Shown one piece after another: positions 17,192 through 24,444 of a stretch of DNA of 64,000 bases (the stretch's first letter is position 1; every line of letters begins with the position of its first letter). The notes beneath the pieces are model-generated. The model had not been told where the DNA came from and ran no database searches. It worked only from the letters and a program-made list of their open reading frames with translations. The DNA is taken from contig CANMAI010000008.1 in assembly GCA_947495795.1 (NCBI GenBank), forward strand, positions 62,001-126,000. Reading direction: 5' to 3'. The stretch is from an uncultured Paracoccaceae bacterium (GTDB lineage Bacteria > Pseudomonadota > Alphaproteobacteria > Rhodobacterales > Rhodobacteraceae). The translations under genes and the position numbers were made by a program.

Positions 17192-17887
17192 ATGCGGAAG
17201 GTCTACGAGAATGCGGGTGCCGCGCTGGATGGGGTGCTGTTTGACGGCATGCTGATCGCAGCGGGCGGCTTTGGCCTGTGTGGCATTCCGGAGCTTCTGA
17301 TCGCAGCTATTCGCGACGCTGGCACCAAGGATCTGGCCGTTGCATCCAACAATGCGGGCGTGGATGATTTCGGGCTGGGCGTGTTGCTGCAAACCAAGCA
17401 GGTGAAGAAGATGATCTCGTCCTATGTGGGCGAGAATGCCGAATTCATGCGCCAATATCTTTCCGGTGAGCTGGAGCTGGAATTCAACCCGCAGGGCACT
17501 CTGGCGGAGCGGATGCGGGCAGGCGGTGCTGGCATTCCCGGTTTCTATACGAAAACAGGCGTGGGCACGGTGATTGCCGAGGGCAAGGAGCACAAGGATT
17601 TCCGCGGAGAGACATATATTCTCGAAGAGGGCATCTTCGCCGATCTTTCCATCGTGAAGGCATGGAAAGGCGACGCGCAGGGCAACCTGCTTTACCGCAA
17701 AACGGCACGCAACTTTAACCCCAATGCCGCCGCCTGCGGGAAGGTCTGCATCGCCGAGGTGGAGGAGATCGTGCCTGTGGGCAGCCTTGATCCCGACAAC
17801 ATCCACACCCCCGGCATTTTTGTCGACAGGATCATACAGGGCACCCACGAGAAACGCATCGAACAGCGCACCGTGAGGGCAGCGTGA
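17192..17887 (+). CDS. scoA: 3-oxoacid CoA-transferase, subunit A
   Basis: The 231-residue alpha subunit of a succinyl-CoA:3-ketoacid CoA-transferase, which moves CoA from succinyl-CoA to acetoacetate or a related oxoacid. Family signatures are [10 protein letters not shown] near the N-terminus, [19 protein letters not shown] in the middle and [14 protein letters not shown] near the end. GGGAGAAGCGG precedes the ATG. The beta subunit follows after 31 bases with its own Shine-Dalgarno sequence (GGAGG). In Rhodobacterales such enzymes serve ketone-body use and the turnover of polyhydroxybutyrate; substrate preference cannot be read from sequence. Confidence 0.93.
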   Translation: MRKVYENAGAALDGVLFDGMLIAAGGFGLCGIPELLIAAIRDAGTKDLAVASNNAGVDDFGLGVLLQTKQVKKMISSYVGENAEFMRQYLSGELELEFNPQGTLAERMRAGGAGIPGFYTKTGVGTVIAEGKEHKDFRGETYILEEGIFADLSIVKAWKGDAQGNLLYRKTARNFNPNAAACGKVCIAEVEEIVPVGSLDPDNIHTPGIFVDRIIQGTHEKRIEQRTVRAA

Positions 17888-17918
17888 TGAACACTCATAT
17901 CGTGAAGGAGGCACGCTG

Positions 17919-18548
17919 ATGCCCTGGGATCGCAACCAAATGGCAGCAAGGGCTGCGCAGGAATTGCAGGATGGGATGTATGTGAACCTCGGGATCGGGA
18001 TCCCGACGCTCGTTTCCAACTACATTCCCGACGGCATCGACGTGACGCTGCAATCGGAGAACGGGATGCTGGGTATGGGCCCCTTCCCGACCGAGGAGAA
18101 TATCGATGCGGACCTGATCAATGCTGGCAAGCAGACGATCACCGAGCTTGACCGGACGAGCTATTTCTCTTCCGCCGACAGTTTTTCCATGATCCGGGGA
18201 GGGCATATCGATATGGCGATCCTCGGGGCGATGGAAGTGGCCGAGAACGGTGATCTGGCCAACTGGATGATCCCCGGCAAGCTGGTGAAGGGCATGGGCG
18301 GTGCGATGGATCTGGTGGCGGGTGTAAAGCGCGTGATCGTGATCATGGATCACACCAACAAGGCGGGAGAAACCAAGCTTCTGCGCGAGTGCACCCTGCC
18401 GCTGACGGGCAAATCCGTTGTGCACCGGATCATCACGGGGCTTGGCGTTTTCGATGTGGTGGAGGGCGGCTTGAAGGTGGTGGAGACAGCACCGGACGTG
18501 ACGCTGGGCGAGATCCGCGAGAAGACAGAAGCGGCACTCGTGACATGA
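17919..18548 (+). CDS. scoB: 3-oxoacid CoA-transferase, subunit B
   Basis: The 209-residue beta subunit carries the catalytic glutamate, E47 in [11 protein letters not shown], which forms the glutamyl-CoA thioester intermediate. Other family marks are [13 protein letters not shown] at the N-terminus, [14 protein letters not shown] and the [12 protein letters not shown] region. The length is normal. GGAGG precedes the start. Its stop overlaps the start of a small acetyltransferase-like gene (ATGA), so the three genes form one transcription unit. Confidence 0.94.
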   Translation: MPWDRNQMAARAAQELQDGMYVNLGIGIPTLVSNYIPDGIDVTLQSENGMLGMGPFPTEENIDADLINAGKQTITELDRTSYFSSADSFSMIRGGHIDMAILGAMEVAENGDLANWMIPGKLVKGMGGAMDLVAGVKRVIVIMDHTNKAGETKLLRECTLPLTGKSVVHRIITGLGVFDVVEGGLKVVETAPDVTLGEIREKTEAALVT

Positions 18549-18835
18549 GCGAGGCCGCAATCCGCCGGGAAGAGGCGGGGAGCAAGGGCCGCTATGTGCT
18601 GGAGCAGGATGGCGCGGAGGCGGAGCTGACTTTCTCCATTCTCTCGCCCAGCACGATCATCGCGGATCATACCGATGTGCCCGATGCCTTGCGCGGCACA
18701 GGTGCAGGCCGGGCGCTCGCCGCGCGGCTGGTGGAAGACGCACTTAGGGACGGCGTGAAAATCATCCCCCTCTGCCCCTTCGTGAATGCCGAACGGCGCA
18801 AACATCCCGAATGGGCAGACGCGTTTCAGGTGTGA
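18545..18835 (+). CDS. Small GNAT-like (YjdJ-type) acetyltransferase
   Basis: A 96-residue single-domain protein of the short N-acetyltransferase family. It has [20 protein letters not shown], the acetyl-CoA loop [14 protein letters not shown] and the terminal cysteine-bearing strand [18 protein letters not shown]. These minimal GNATs lack the first strands of full-length enzymes. It overlaps scoB by four bases. A CoA-ester-using enzyme placed behind a CoA-transferase is consistent with a shared acyl-CoA theme, but its substrate is not known. Confidence 0.88.
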   Translation: MSEAAIRREEAGSKGRYVLEQDGAEAELTFSILSPSTIIADHTDVPDALRGTGAGRALAARLVEDALRDGVKIIPLCPFVNAERRKHPEWADAFQV

Positions 18836-18843
18836 GGGCACGC

Positions 18844-18872
18844 CTTCAATCTGCGCTTCGCGCAGGCTGAAG
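18844..18872. repeat. 13-bp hairpin after the CoA-transferase operon
   Basis: CTTCAATCTGCGC pairs with GCGCAGGCTGAAG across the three-base loop TTC, with one mismatch and one G-T pair. It starts nine bases after the operon's last stop. No T-run follows, so it may stabilise the 3' end rather than terminate. Confidence 0.55.
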
Positions 18873-18942
18873 TGCACCCCATTGTGATTCCCGGAAAGAT
18901 CCTGGACCGGTGTGGCGAAAATCTCATTGCGACCCGATCAGG

Positions 18943-18957
18943 TTAATCATCTGTTAA
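18943..18957. promoter_or_regulatory. CtrA-type box upstream of the Hint-domain gene
   Basis: TTAA-TCATCTG-TTAA followed by C is an exact match to the TTAA-N7-TTAAC consensus of CtrA. The flanks make a symmetric AGGTTAA / TTAACCT pair. It lies about 80 bases upstream of the gene start, and more TTAA half-sites occur near 19010. Confidence 0.55.
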
Positions 18958-19035
18958 CCTGAAGGGTTGCCACAAAGCGGCCACATATTGTATCCGGGCT
19001 TATCTGATTTAACGTTAACGAGTTAGGGAGTCGCC

Positions 19036-20025
19036 GTGCCGATCTTTGCGAATGCAATCGTGATCGACAGCCTTGTATCGGAACCGGGTGGCGTTTTTGC
19101 CACTTTGGGCGAAACCATCGATTTTGATCCCAACGATGACCAGCACCTCAATAACGGTGAGCCTGTCCGGTTTGAAGATGGCTCGTTGGCGAGCGACATC
19201 ATCGGGCCGCGCAACATTGCCGTCGTCACCGGCAAGGTCACATATGAGGATGGCAGCGAGGAGACGTTCACCAATCTGGTGTTGATGACGCTGAACAATG
19301 GGCAAACCATCGTATTTGCGCAAGCTTCCCCTGCTGCTGCGACGGCACCAGTGCCGAGCACCGGCCTTTCGCCTGCCAGCATCGAAATCAACCCGTTTTC
19401 CTTCGGTTTTCGAAGCTATGGCGATCTGGAAGATGCGCCTCCCATTGATCTGGGCGATGGCGACGCAGCCCCCTGCTTCACGGAAGGTACGCTTATCCGC
19501 ACGCCGGGTGGTGACGTGCCGGTAGAGGCATTGCGCGAAGGCGATCCTGTAATCACGCAGGATCACGGGCCACAGGTAATCCGCTGGATCGGCAGGCGCG
19601 CCATTTCTGCAGAAACCCTATCGGCGGATCCCACACTCCACCCGATCCGGATTGCAGAGGGCACGCTCGGCAACTCTCGCGATCTTGTCGTCTCGCCTAT
19701 GCACAAGATGCTGGTATCGGGCTGGCGGGCAGAGGTGCTGATGGGCGCGGCGGAGGTGCTGATTGCGACGCGGGATATGGTGAATGATGAAACGATCCGC
19801 GTACAGGCGGGCACGCGCGGCGTTACCTATTTCCACATTCTTCTGGATCGCCACGAGATCATCTTTGCCGAAAGTGCGCCGACGGAAAGCCTGAACCCCA
19901 ATATAAAGGCGCTGGATGCTGCCACGCGCCGGGAAATCCTGGCACTGTTTCCGGAACTGGAAGGCCGACAATCGCCTGCGGCCCGCATGGTTCTGAACAG
20001 CCGCGCGGCCGCTGCCTTTCTCTGA
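19036..20025 (+). CDS. Hint-domain protein (Rhodobacterales type)
   Basis: A 329-residue protein. The first 140 residues are acidic, beta-rich and of unknown function (DFDPNDDQHLNNGE, TYEDGSEETF). A Hint domain begins at C147 in PCFTEGTLIRTPGGDVPVEA and runs through WIGRR, a VVSPMHKML block and VTYFHILLDRHEIIF. Hint domains self-process at the leading cysteine in inteins and Hedgehog proteins. Here no C-terminal extein follows, so it is not an intein. Such proteins are numerous in roseobacters and are often exported by type I systems; export here is inference. The GTG start has AGGGAG upstream. A CtrA-type box suggests cell-cycle or motility-linked control. Confidence 0.85.
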   Translation: MPIFANAIVIDSLVSEPGGVFATLGETIDFDPNDDQHLNNGEPVRFEDGSLASDIIGPRNIAVVTGKVTYEDGSEETFTNLVLMTLNNGQTIVFAQASPAAATAPVPSTGLSPASIEINPFSFGFRSYGDLEDAPPIDLGDGDAAPCFTEGTLIRTPGGDVPVEALREGDPVITQDHGPQVIRWIGRRAISAETLSADPTLHPIRIAEGTLGNSRDLVVSPMHKMLVSGWRAEVLMGAAEVLIATRDMVNDETIRVQAGTRGVTYFHILLDRHEIIFAESAPTESLNPNIKALDAATRREILALFPELEGRQSPAARMVLNSRAAAAFL

Positions 20026-20176
20026 CGTCTTTGCCGCTTAACCGATGCGGCGCCAGAGGGCGGTGCCTCCGGGCAGCAGGAAACCGGCGAGAGCCGACAC
20101 AAGAACGAGATCCGAATAGCCGCACTGTAGCATGAGCAATCCTCGCCGACCTCATCCACGCCAACACATCCCGTAG

Positions 20177-20193
20177 GGTGGGTGAAACCCACC
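20177..20193. repeat. REP-like palindrome GGTGGGT-GAA-ACCCACC
   Basis: A perfect 7-bp stem with a three-base loop, within CCGTAGGGTGGGTGAAACCC and following bases. Palindromes of this GTAGGGTGGG type are scattered through many bacterial genomes, so this is probably one member of a dispersed family. Confidence 0.6.
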
Positions 20194-20250
20194 ATCCTCC
20201 CGAACCACAATCACACCACAAGCCGTGCGACCAAACACCGAACGAGCGGA

Positions 20251-20275
20251 CTACGGCGTTTCGCCCCTAACATGA
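20251..20275 (+). repeat. Dispersed intergenic motif, copy 2
   Basis: CTACGGCGTTTCGCCCCTAA and then CATGA resembles the copy at 878-900 closely across the GGCGTTTCGCCC core. Noncoding here too. Confidence 0.4.
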
Positions 20276-20474
20276 GGCGCTTTACCGCAGAAAGTCAGGG
20301 AATGTACGAAAATTTCCCTCTTTGAAATTGTAGCAAATTCCCCGTTTCCCTGCAGCATTGGTGCCAAACGGCACAGCGCGGTGCGCATGCTTTGTGCCCT
20401 TCTCTTGCCACACGACTAAAGAATTGTAGGGTTCGCAACGTAATGATTCCCACCTCACCAAGGCACTGATCCGT

Positions 20475-21464
20475 ATGGCCCTTACCGCAGCCTCGCCCGC
20501 GCAGGAGCGCTGGAATCGCTGGATCATGATCGGCCTTGTGGCCATCGTGGTGATCAGCCTCGGGCTTTTGGCCGCTGCAACAGGGTGGGAGGAGACATGG
20601 GCCTCGCTTTCGGCGCTGACGATGGGCCAGGTCCTCTTCCTCCTCTTCCTCTCCACGTGGAACTACGTGATGCGGGGCATCCGCTGGTTTCTCTATCTGA
20701 GGGTGCTTGGTGTGCCGCTCACCTTTATGGCGGGCATGCGCCACTACCTTGCAGGTTTCGCGATGACGGTAACACCCGGGCGGCTGGGAGAACTGGTGCG
20801 GCTCCGCTGGATCCATCAGGAAACCGGTTTTTCCTATGAACGCGCCGCACCGATCATATTGGTGGATCGCGCCGCCGATCTTGCGGCAATCGGCCTTCTG
20901 ATGGCCATGGCCTTTGTGCTTTCGGCAGCAGGCTCAGCATCCGGCCTTCTACCCGTGGCGCTGATCTCTGTTTTCGTTGCAATTCTCTTTACCCGCCAGT
21001 CGCTCGCCCTTGCCGGGATCACACTTCTCTGGCGCATTGTAGGCCGATGGCCCGCGCTGTTCGCACGCCTCCGCCGGGCTGCGCGAACGCTCGGCCCCTT
21101 CTCGCACCCTACGATCATCCTGCCTGCGCTGGTGCTCGGCGGGATCGGCTGGTTTGCCGAAGGGCTTTCCTTTTACTATCTCCTTGTCTGGCTCGGGGCC
21201 GATATCGGCCTCTGGCCCGCCGTCGGCATCTTCCTTCTGGCGATGGTAACGGGCGGCGCCACAGGTGCGCCCGGCGGGCTCGGCGGGGCGGAGGCGGCGA
21301 TGGTCGGCCTTCTCGCACTTCAGGGCGTGCCGCTGGAAGTCGCCATCCCCGCAACAGTGATCATTCGCCTCACCACACTCTGGTTTGCCATTGCAATCGG
21401 AGTTGGTGTATTCCCCATCGCGACGCATTTTGCCAACAAAGGCCAGCAACTCCGTGAAACATGA
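20475..21464 (+). CDS. Flippase-like (UPF0104 / LPG-synthase membrane domain) protein
   Basis: A 329-residue inner-membrane protein with about eight hydrophobic segments. It has the family marks NYVMRGIRWFLYL, the TVTPGRLGELVR loop and GATGAPGGLGGAEAAMVGL. It corresponds to the membrane domain of lysylphosphatidylglycerol synthase without the catalytic C-terminal domain, and such stand-alone proteins are annotated as flippase-like. Its last 11 bases overlap the dprE1-like gene, so the two are coupled. I infer a role in moving the polyprenyl-linked sugar made by the next two enzymes across the membrane. Direct proof is lacking, and a lipid-modifying role is an alternative. Confidence 0.85.
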   Translation: MALTAASPAQERWNRWIMIGLVAIVVISLGLLAAATGWEETWASLSALTMGQVLFLLFLSTWNYVMRGIRWFLYLRVLGVPLTFMAGMRHYLAGFAMTVTPGRLGELVRLRWIHQETGFSYERAAPIILVDRAADLAAIGLLMAMAFVLSAAGSASGLLPVALISVFVAILFTRQSLALAGITLLWRIVGRWPALFARLRRAARTLGPFSHPTIILPALVLGGIGWFAEGLSFYYLLVWLGADIGLWPAVGIFLLAMVTGGATGAPGGLGGAEAAMVGLLALQGVPLEVAIPATVIIRLTTLWFAIAIGVGVFPIATHFANKGQQLRET

Positions 21465-22755
21465 TACCTATTCCGGCTGGGGCCGGGTGCTGAAAGCAAC
21501 GGGCGATATCGCCCGCCCGGAGCGCGCAAGCGCTTCCCTGCCCGCAGCACCGGCCATCGGCAACCTCCGCGCTTACGGCGATGCCGCGCTCAACTCCAAT
21601 GGCCCCGTTGTGAACATGACGCGGATGGACAGGCTTCTGGCCTTCGATCCCGAAACCGGTGTGTTGCAGGCCGAAGCAGGCGTGACAATCGCAGAGCTGA
21701 TGCGGATTTTCGCACCGCGCGGCTGGATGCCAGCAGTAATGCCCGGCACGGCATATGCCACGCTGGGCGGGGCGATTGCCGCGGATGTGCATGGCAAGAA
21801 CCACGAAAGTGCGGGCAGCTTCGGTGGCCATGTCAAGGAAATCTCCCTTCGCGGCGCGGACAGCGAGATCACCACCGTGACACCCGAAATGCCGCTCTTC
21901 GCGGCGACGCTGGGTGGCATGGGGCTAACGGGCCGGATTGAGGCGGCGACGATCCAGCTTTCTCCTTGCCCTGCCACTGTCATGGATGTGCAGGAAACGC
22001 GCGCGCCCAACCTCGCTGCCTTTCTGGCCGCCTTCGACGATATCGCAGAGCCCTATTCCGTGGGTTGGATAGACGCGACAGCTCAGGGGGAGGCGCTTGG
22101 GCGTGGCATTCTGGAGAAGGCCAGCTTTGCTGTGCGCGACTTTGCGTTTGAGCCGAAGGGAAAGCCTGCCAAGGCAATCCCATTCGATGCACCGGGCTTC
22201 GCGCTTTCCGCACCCGTCGTTCGCACATTTAACAGCCTTTACTATCACCGTGTGCCTAAGGCGGGCCGGAAGCGGAATCGCAACCTGCGTCAGTTCTTCT
22301 TCCCGCTGGATCATCTTTCCAACTGGAACAGGCTTTACGGCAAACGCGGCTTTCACCAGTTTCAATGCGTTCTGCCGCACCGTACGGCAGCAATGGTGCT
22401 GGATGCGATGCTGCGCGATATCGCCAAGGCGGGGCTCGCATCACCGCTTGCCGTGCTCAAGCGGCTTGGACCGGGGCGTTCGGGCCTCATGTCTTTCCCG
22501 ATGGAGGGTTATACACTCGCCGTTGATCTGCCCAATCGCGCAGGCGTCGAAGCATTGGTTTCGCGGCTTACCGCACAAACGGTGGAGGCGGAGGGCCGCG
22601 TCTACCTCGCCAAGGATGCCCTGACGGATGCAGAGAGCCTCTCGAACATGTATCCGGAGCTTCCCGCGTTTCGCGAAGCGATCCGCAAGGCGGATCCGGA
22701 GGGTGTGTTCGAGACAGATCTCGCCCGCCGCCTGAACCTGCGGGGAGATGCGTGA
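21454..22755 (+). CDS. dprE1: DprE1-like FAD-dependent decaprenylphosphoryl-ribose 2'-oxidase
   Basis: This 433-residue enzyme aligns along its length with mycobacterial DprE1, which oxidises polyprenylphosphoryl-ribose to the 2'-keto form using FAD. Matching parts are GWGR at the N-terminus, the FAD-binding ADVHGKNHESAGSFGGHV (H113 corresponds to the FAD-contact histidine), ATLGGMGLTG, FFFPLDHLSNWNRLYG, and the catalytic lysine K387 in VYLAKDAL. The cysteine that benzothiazinones attack in M. tuberculosis (C387, in VCVDFP) is alanine here, A356 in YTLAVDLP. I use the GTG at 21454, within the end of the flippase-like gene, because homologues begin near GWGR. DprE2 follows with a one-base overlap. 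Confidence 0.9.
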   Translation: MKHDTYSGWGRVLKATGDIARPERASASLPAAPAIGNLRAYGDAALNSNGPVVNMTRMDRLLAFDPETGVLQAEAGVTIAELMRIFAPRGWMPAVMPGTAYATLGGAIAADVHGKNHESAGSFGGHVKEISLRGADSEITTVTPEMPLFAATLGGMGLTGRIEAATIQLSPCPATVMDVQETRAPNLAAFLAAFDDIAEPYSVGWIDATAQGEALGRGILEKASFAVRDFAFEPKGKPAKAIPFDAPGFALSAPVVRTFNSLYYHRVPKAGRKRNRNLRQFFFPLDHLSNWNRLYGKRGFHQFQCVLPHRTAAMVLDAMLRDIAKAGLASPLAVLKRLGPGRSGLMSFPMEGYTLAVDLPNRAGVEALVSRLTAQTVEAEGRVYLAKDALTDAESLSNMYPELPAFREAIRKADPEGVFETDLARRLNLRGDA

Positions 22756-23492
22756 TGGCTGATCTTTGGCTTATTCTCGGTGCCAGTTCCGCCATGGCCC
22801 GTGCCTTTGCCCGTCTTCAGGCGGAAGCGGGTGCTGCGATCACCCTTGCGGGTCGCGACAGGGATGATCTGGAGCGGAGCGCGGAGGATCTGCGACTGCG
22901 CGGTGCCGCAGATGTGCGCATCGCGCTTGTTGATCTGCGAGACAGCGCGAGTTTCACCCCCCTGCTGGAGCAGGCGGAGATGCATGACGGCATGGTAAAT
23001 GCTGCGATTTTCGCAGGCTCCATGCCGCCGCAGGAAGATGTGCAGGATGATCCGGCACTCTTCGCACCCATGGTCGTGGATAATTTCACCGGCAGCGCAG
23101 AGTTCCTTCTGGCGCTGGCGCCTGAGCAGATCAAGCGGGGCGCTGGCGAAGTGGTGGGTGTAAGTTCTGTGGCCGGGGATCGCGGGCGATTTTCCAACTA
23201 TGCCTACGGTTCGGCCAAGGCAGGCTTTCAGACTTTTCTGTCCGGCCACCGCAACCGCATGGCACGGGACGGTGTGCATGTGATGACGGTCAAGCCTGGT
23301 TTCGTGGATACGGCGATGACATGGGGCCTGCCCGGCCTTTTCCTGATCGCCAGCCCCGCGGATGTGGCGGTCGACATTGCAAAGGGGCTGCGCAAGAAGC
23401 GCAACGTGATCTACACGCCGGCCTTCTGGATACTGATCATGACGATCATCCGCACTGTGCCGGAACGCATCTTCAAGAAGCTCTCGATGTAG
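22755..23492 (+). CDS. dprE2: DprE2-like short-chain reductase
   Basis: A 245-residue short-chain dehydrogenase/reductase with the NAD(P) motif LILGASSAMARAF, the VSSVAGDRGRFSNYAYGSAKAG active-site region containing the S...YxxxK triad, and a hydrophobic C-terminal segment (FWILIMTIIRTV) ending in basic residues, typical of membrane-associated DprE2. It would reduce the keto intermediate made by DprE1 to polyprenylphosphoryl-D-arabinose. Start and upstream stop overlap as TGATG. The strict gene order dprE1-dprE2 supports the assignment over a generic SDR. Confidence 0.9.
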   Translation: MADLWLILGASSAMARAFARLQAEAGAAITLAGRDRDDLERSAEDLRLRGAADVRIALVDLRDSASFTPLLEQAEMHDGMVNAAIFAGSMPPQEDVQDDPALFAPMVVDNFTGSAEFLLALAPEQIKRGAGEVVGVSSVAGDRGRFSNYAYGSAKAGFQTFLSGHRNRMARDGVHVMTVKPGFVDTAMTWGLPGLFLIASPADVAVDIAKGLRKKRNVIYTPAFWILIMTIIRTVPERIFKKLSM

Positions 23493-23493
23493 C

Positions 23494-23715
23494 TCAGTTT
23501 TCGCGGGCGCGGCCGCCTGGCTGCTGCGCTGCGCGAAAACCTTTCAACTCGCGCTCGAACCGGCGTGCCGTAAGCGTATCCGATTGCGCTTCCGCCGCAC
23601 GAATATGCGCTTCCTGTGCCGCGCATTGCCAGTCTACCCAGCACTGGCCTTCCAGAATATTCCAAATACCCCGGGTATCAAAATTGTCGCCATCCTTGGA
23701 AATCGACAAAACCAC
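23494..23715 (-). CDS. Hypothetical small protein, 73 residues
   Basis: A frame from a GTG at 23715 encodes a charged protein with a tryptophan/cysteine patch (GQCWVDWQCAAQEAHIRAAE) and a basic C-terminus. Codon use looks like its neighbours and it ends one base from the convergent dprE2 stop, which suggests a real gene. It would be the second gene after the SET-domain gene. Its ribosome binding site (GAAGGGGGG) lies inside a hairpin. No family is recognised. Confidence 0.45.
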   Translation of the reverse strand: MVLSISKDGDNFDTRGIWNILEGQCWVDWQCAAQEAHIRAAEAQSDTLTARRFERELKGFRAAQQPGGRAREN

Positions 23716-23716
23716 C

Positions 23717-23741
23717 CCCCCTTCTCGTTATCGAGAGGGGG
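23717..23741. repeat. G/C-rich hairpin between the SET gene and the small gene
   Basis: CCCCCTTCTCG and CGAGAGGGGG pair around TTAT with one bulged T. On the minus strand it falls between the SET gene and the small downstream frame and includes that frame's purine-rich leader, so it could be a weak terminator or block translation. Confidence 0.55.
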
Positions 23742-23782
23742 TAGTGATAATGTGTTAACAAACTGCAAACAAGGTGGCAGGA

Positions 23783-24259
23783 TCAGGCTGCACGTGCATC
23801 CTTTTCCAGAGACATCAGAAACTCCAGGTGGCCCGGGCAGAAATCCGCATAGAGTTTGTAGAGCCAATGATCCTTCGCAAGGCCGTGAACGGACCAGAAG
23901 CGGTAATCCTCTGTAAGCTCCTCACCCACCTCGATATCTCTCAGCGCAGTGCAATTGTCTTCCTCCAGCGCTGTCCACTCCGTAATACCGATATTGGCGT
24001 TCGGGGCAGCGGCGTGGTTCACAAACTCCTGCCCGTCGCGGTACCACACAAATTTCTGGGTGGGATGATGGAGAAATCCGCCGTGCAGCGCATAGTGCAG
24101 GTCTTCCCGGCTCAAAGCCGCAAGATCCGCCAGATCGCAGACATGCATGCTGTCGTCAAAGGCCCAGACCTTGGTTCCCTTTGCAATCGGCTGTCTCGCA
24201 AATACTCCGGTTCCGTGGAGGGTGCTCTTCTTGAACACCACATCAACATTCCATCCCAT
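23783..24259 (-). CDS. SET-domain protein (putative protein-lysine methyltransferase)
   Basis: The 158-residue protein is nearly all SET domain. It has the HGTGVFARQPIAKGTKVW entry strand, the cofactor-binding FVNHAAAPNANI segment (N81-H82 ... P86-N87) and the ALRDIEVGEELTEDYRFW end with catalytic Y119. No pre-SET or post-SET cysteine clusters are present. SET enzymes use S-adenosylmethionine to methylate lysines and are much less common in bacteria than in eukaryotes. The substrate is unknown; ribosomal proteins or other basic proteins are possible. The stretch DLADLAALSREDLHYALHGG is a linker insertion. Confidence 0.88.
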   Translation of the reverse strand: MGWNVDVVFKKSTLHGTGVFARQPIAKGTKVWAFDDSMHVCDLADLAALSREDLHYALHGGFLHHPTQKFVWYRDGQEFVNHAAAPNANIGITEWTALEEDNCTALRDIEVGEELTEDYRFWSVHGLAKDHWLYKLYADFCPGHLEFLMSLEKDARAA

Positions 24260-24351
24260 AATACACCTCTTCTGGGTTTCACTTCACAAATTGGTAAATA
24301 GAACGTTAAAGGCGAGTTTCGCAAAAAAACTTCACCCTAAACGATAATTTT

Positions 24352-24369
24352 TGTCTAAAAGTTTAGACA
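24352..24369. promoter_or_regulatory. 18-bp perfect palindrome upstream of the GGDEF-EAL gene
   Basis: TGTCTAAAAGTTTAGACA is fully self-complementary and lies about 75 bases before the start codon in an AT-rich region. It looks like a dimeric regulator's operator; the regulator is unknown. Confidence 0.6.
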
Positions 24370-24444
24370 TTGCAGTCTGGATGTTTTCGGACTGGTAAGG
24401 GTTTTCGCGCAAGAGAGGGCTGTGTAGTCGAAGGAACGCGTGTT

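Larger units (their letters stand above)
20026..20474. other. Intergenic region with REP-like palindrome, no gene
   Basis: This 449-base gap carries the palindrome at 20177-20193 and a copy of the dispersed GGCGTTTCG motif at 20251-20275. It shows no convincing open frame. The promoter for the flippase-like/dprE operon is probably in its last 150 bases, which are AT-richer. Confidence 0.55.

Noticed and set aside
19036-20025. Intein or Hedgehog-like autoprocessing unit
   Set aside because: The Hint domain is at the C-terminal side with no following extein and no host protein, so I keep only a Hint-domain call.
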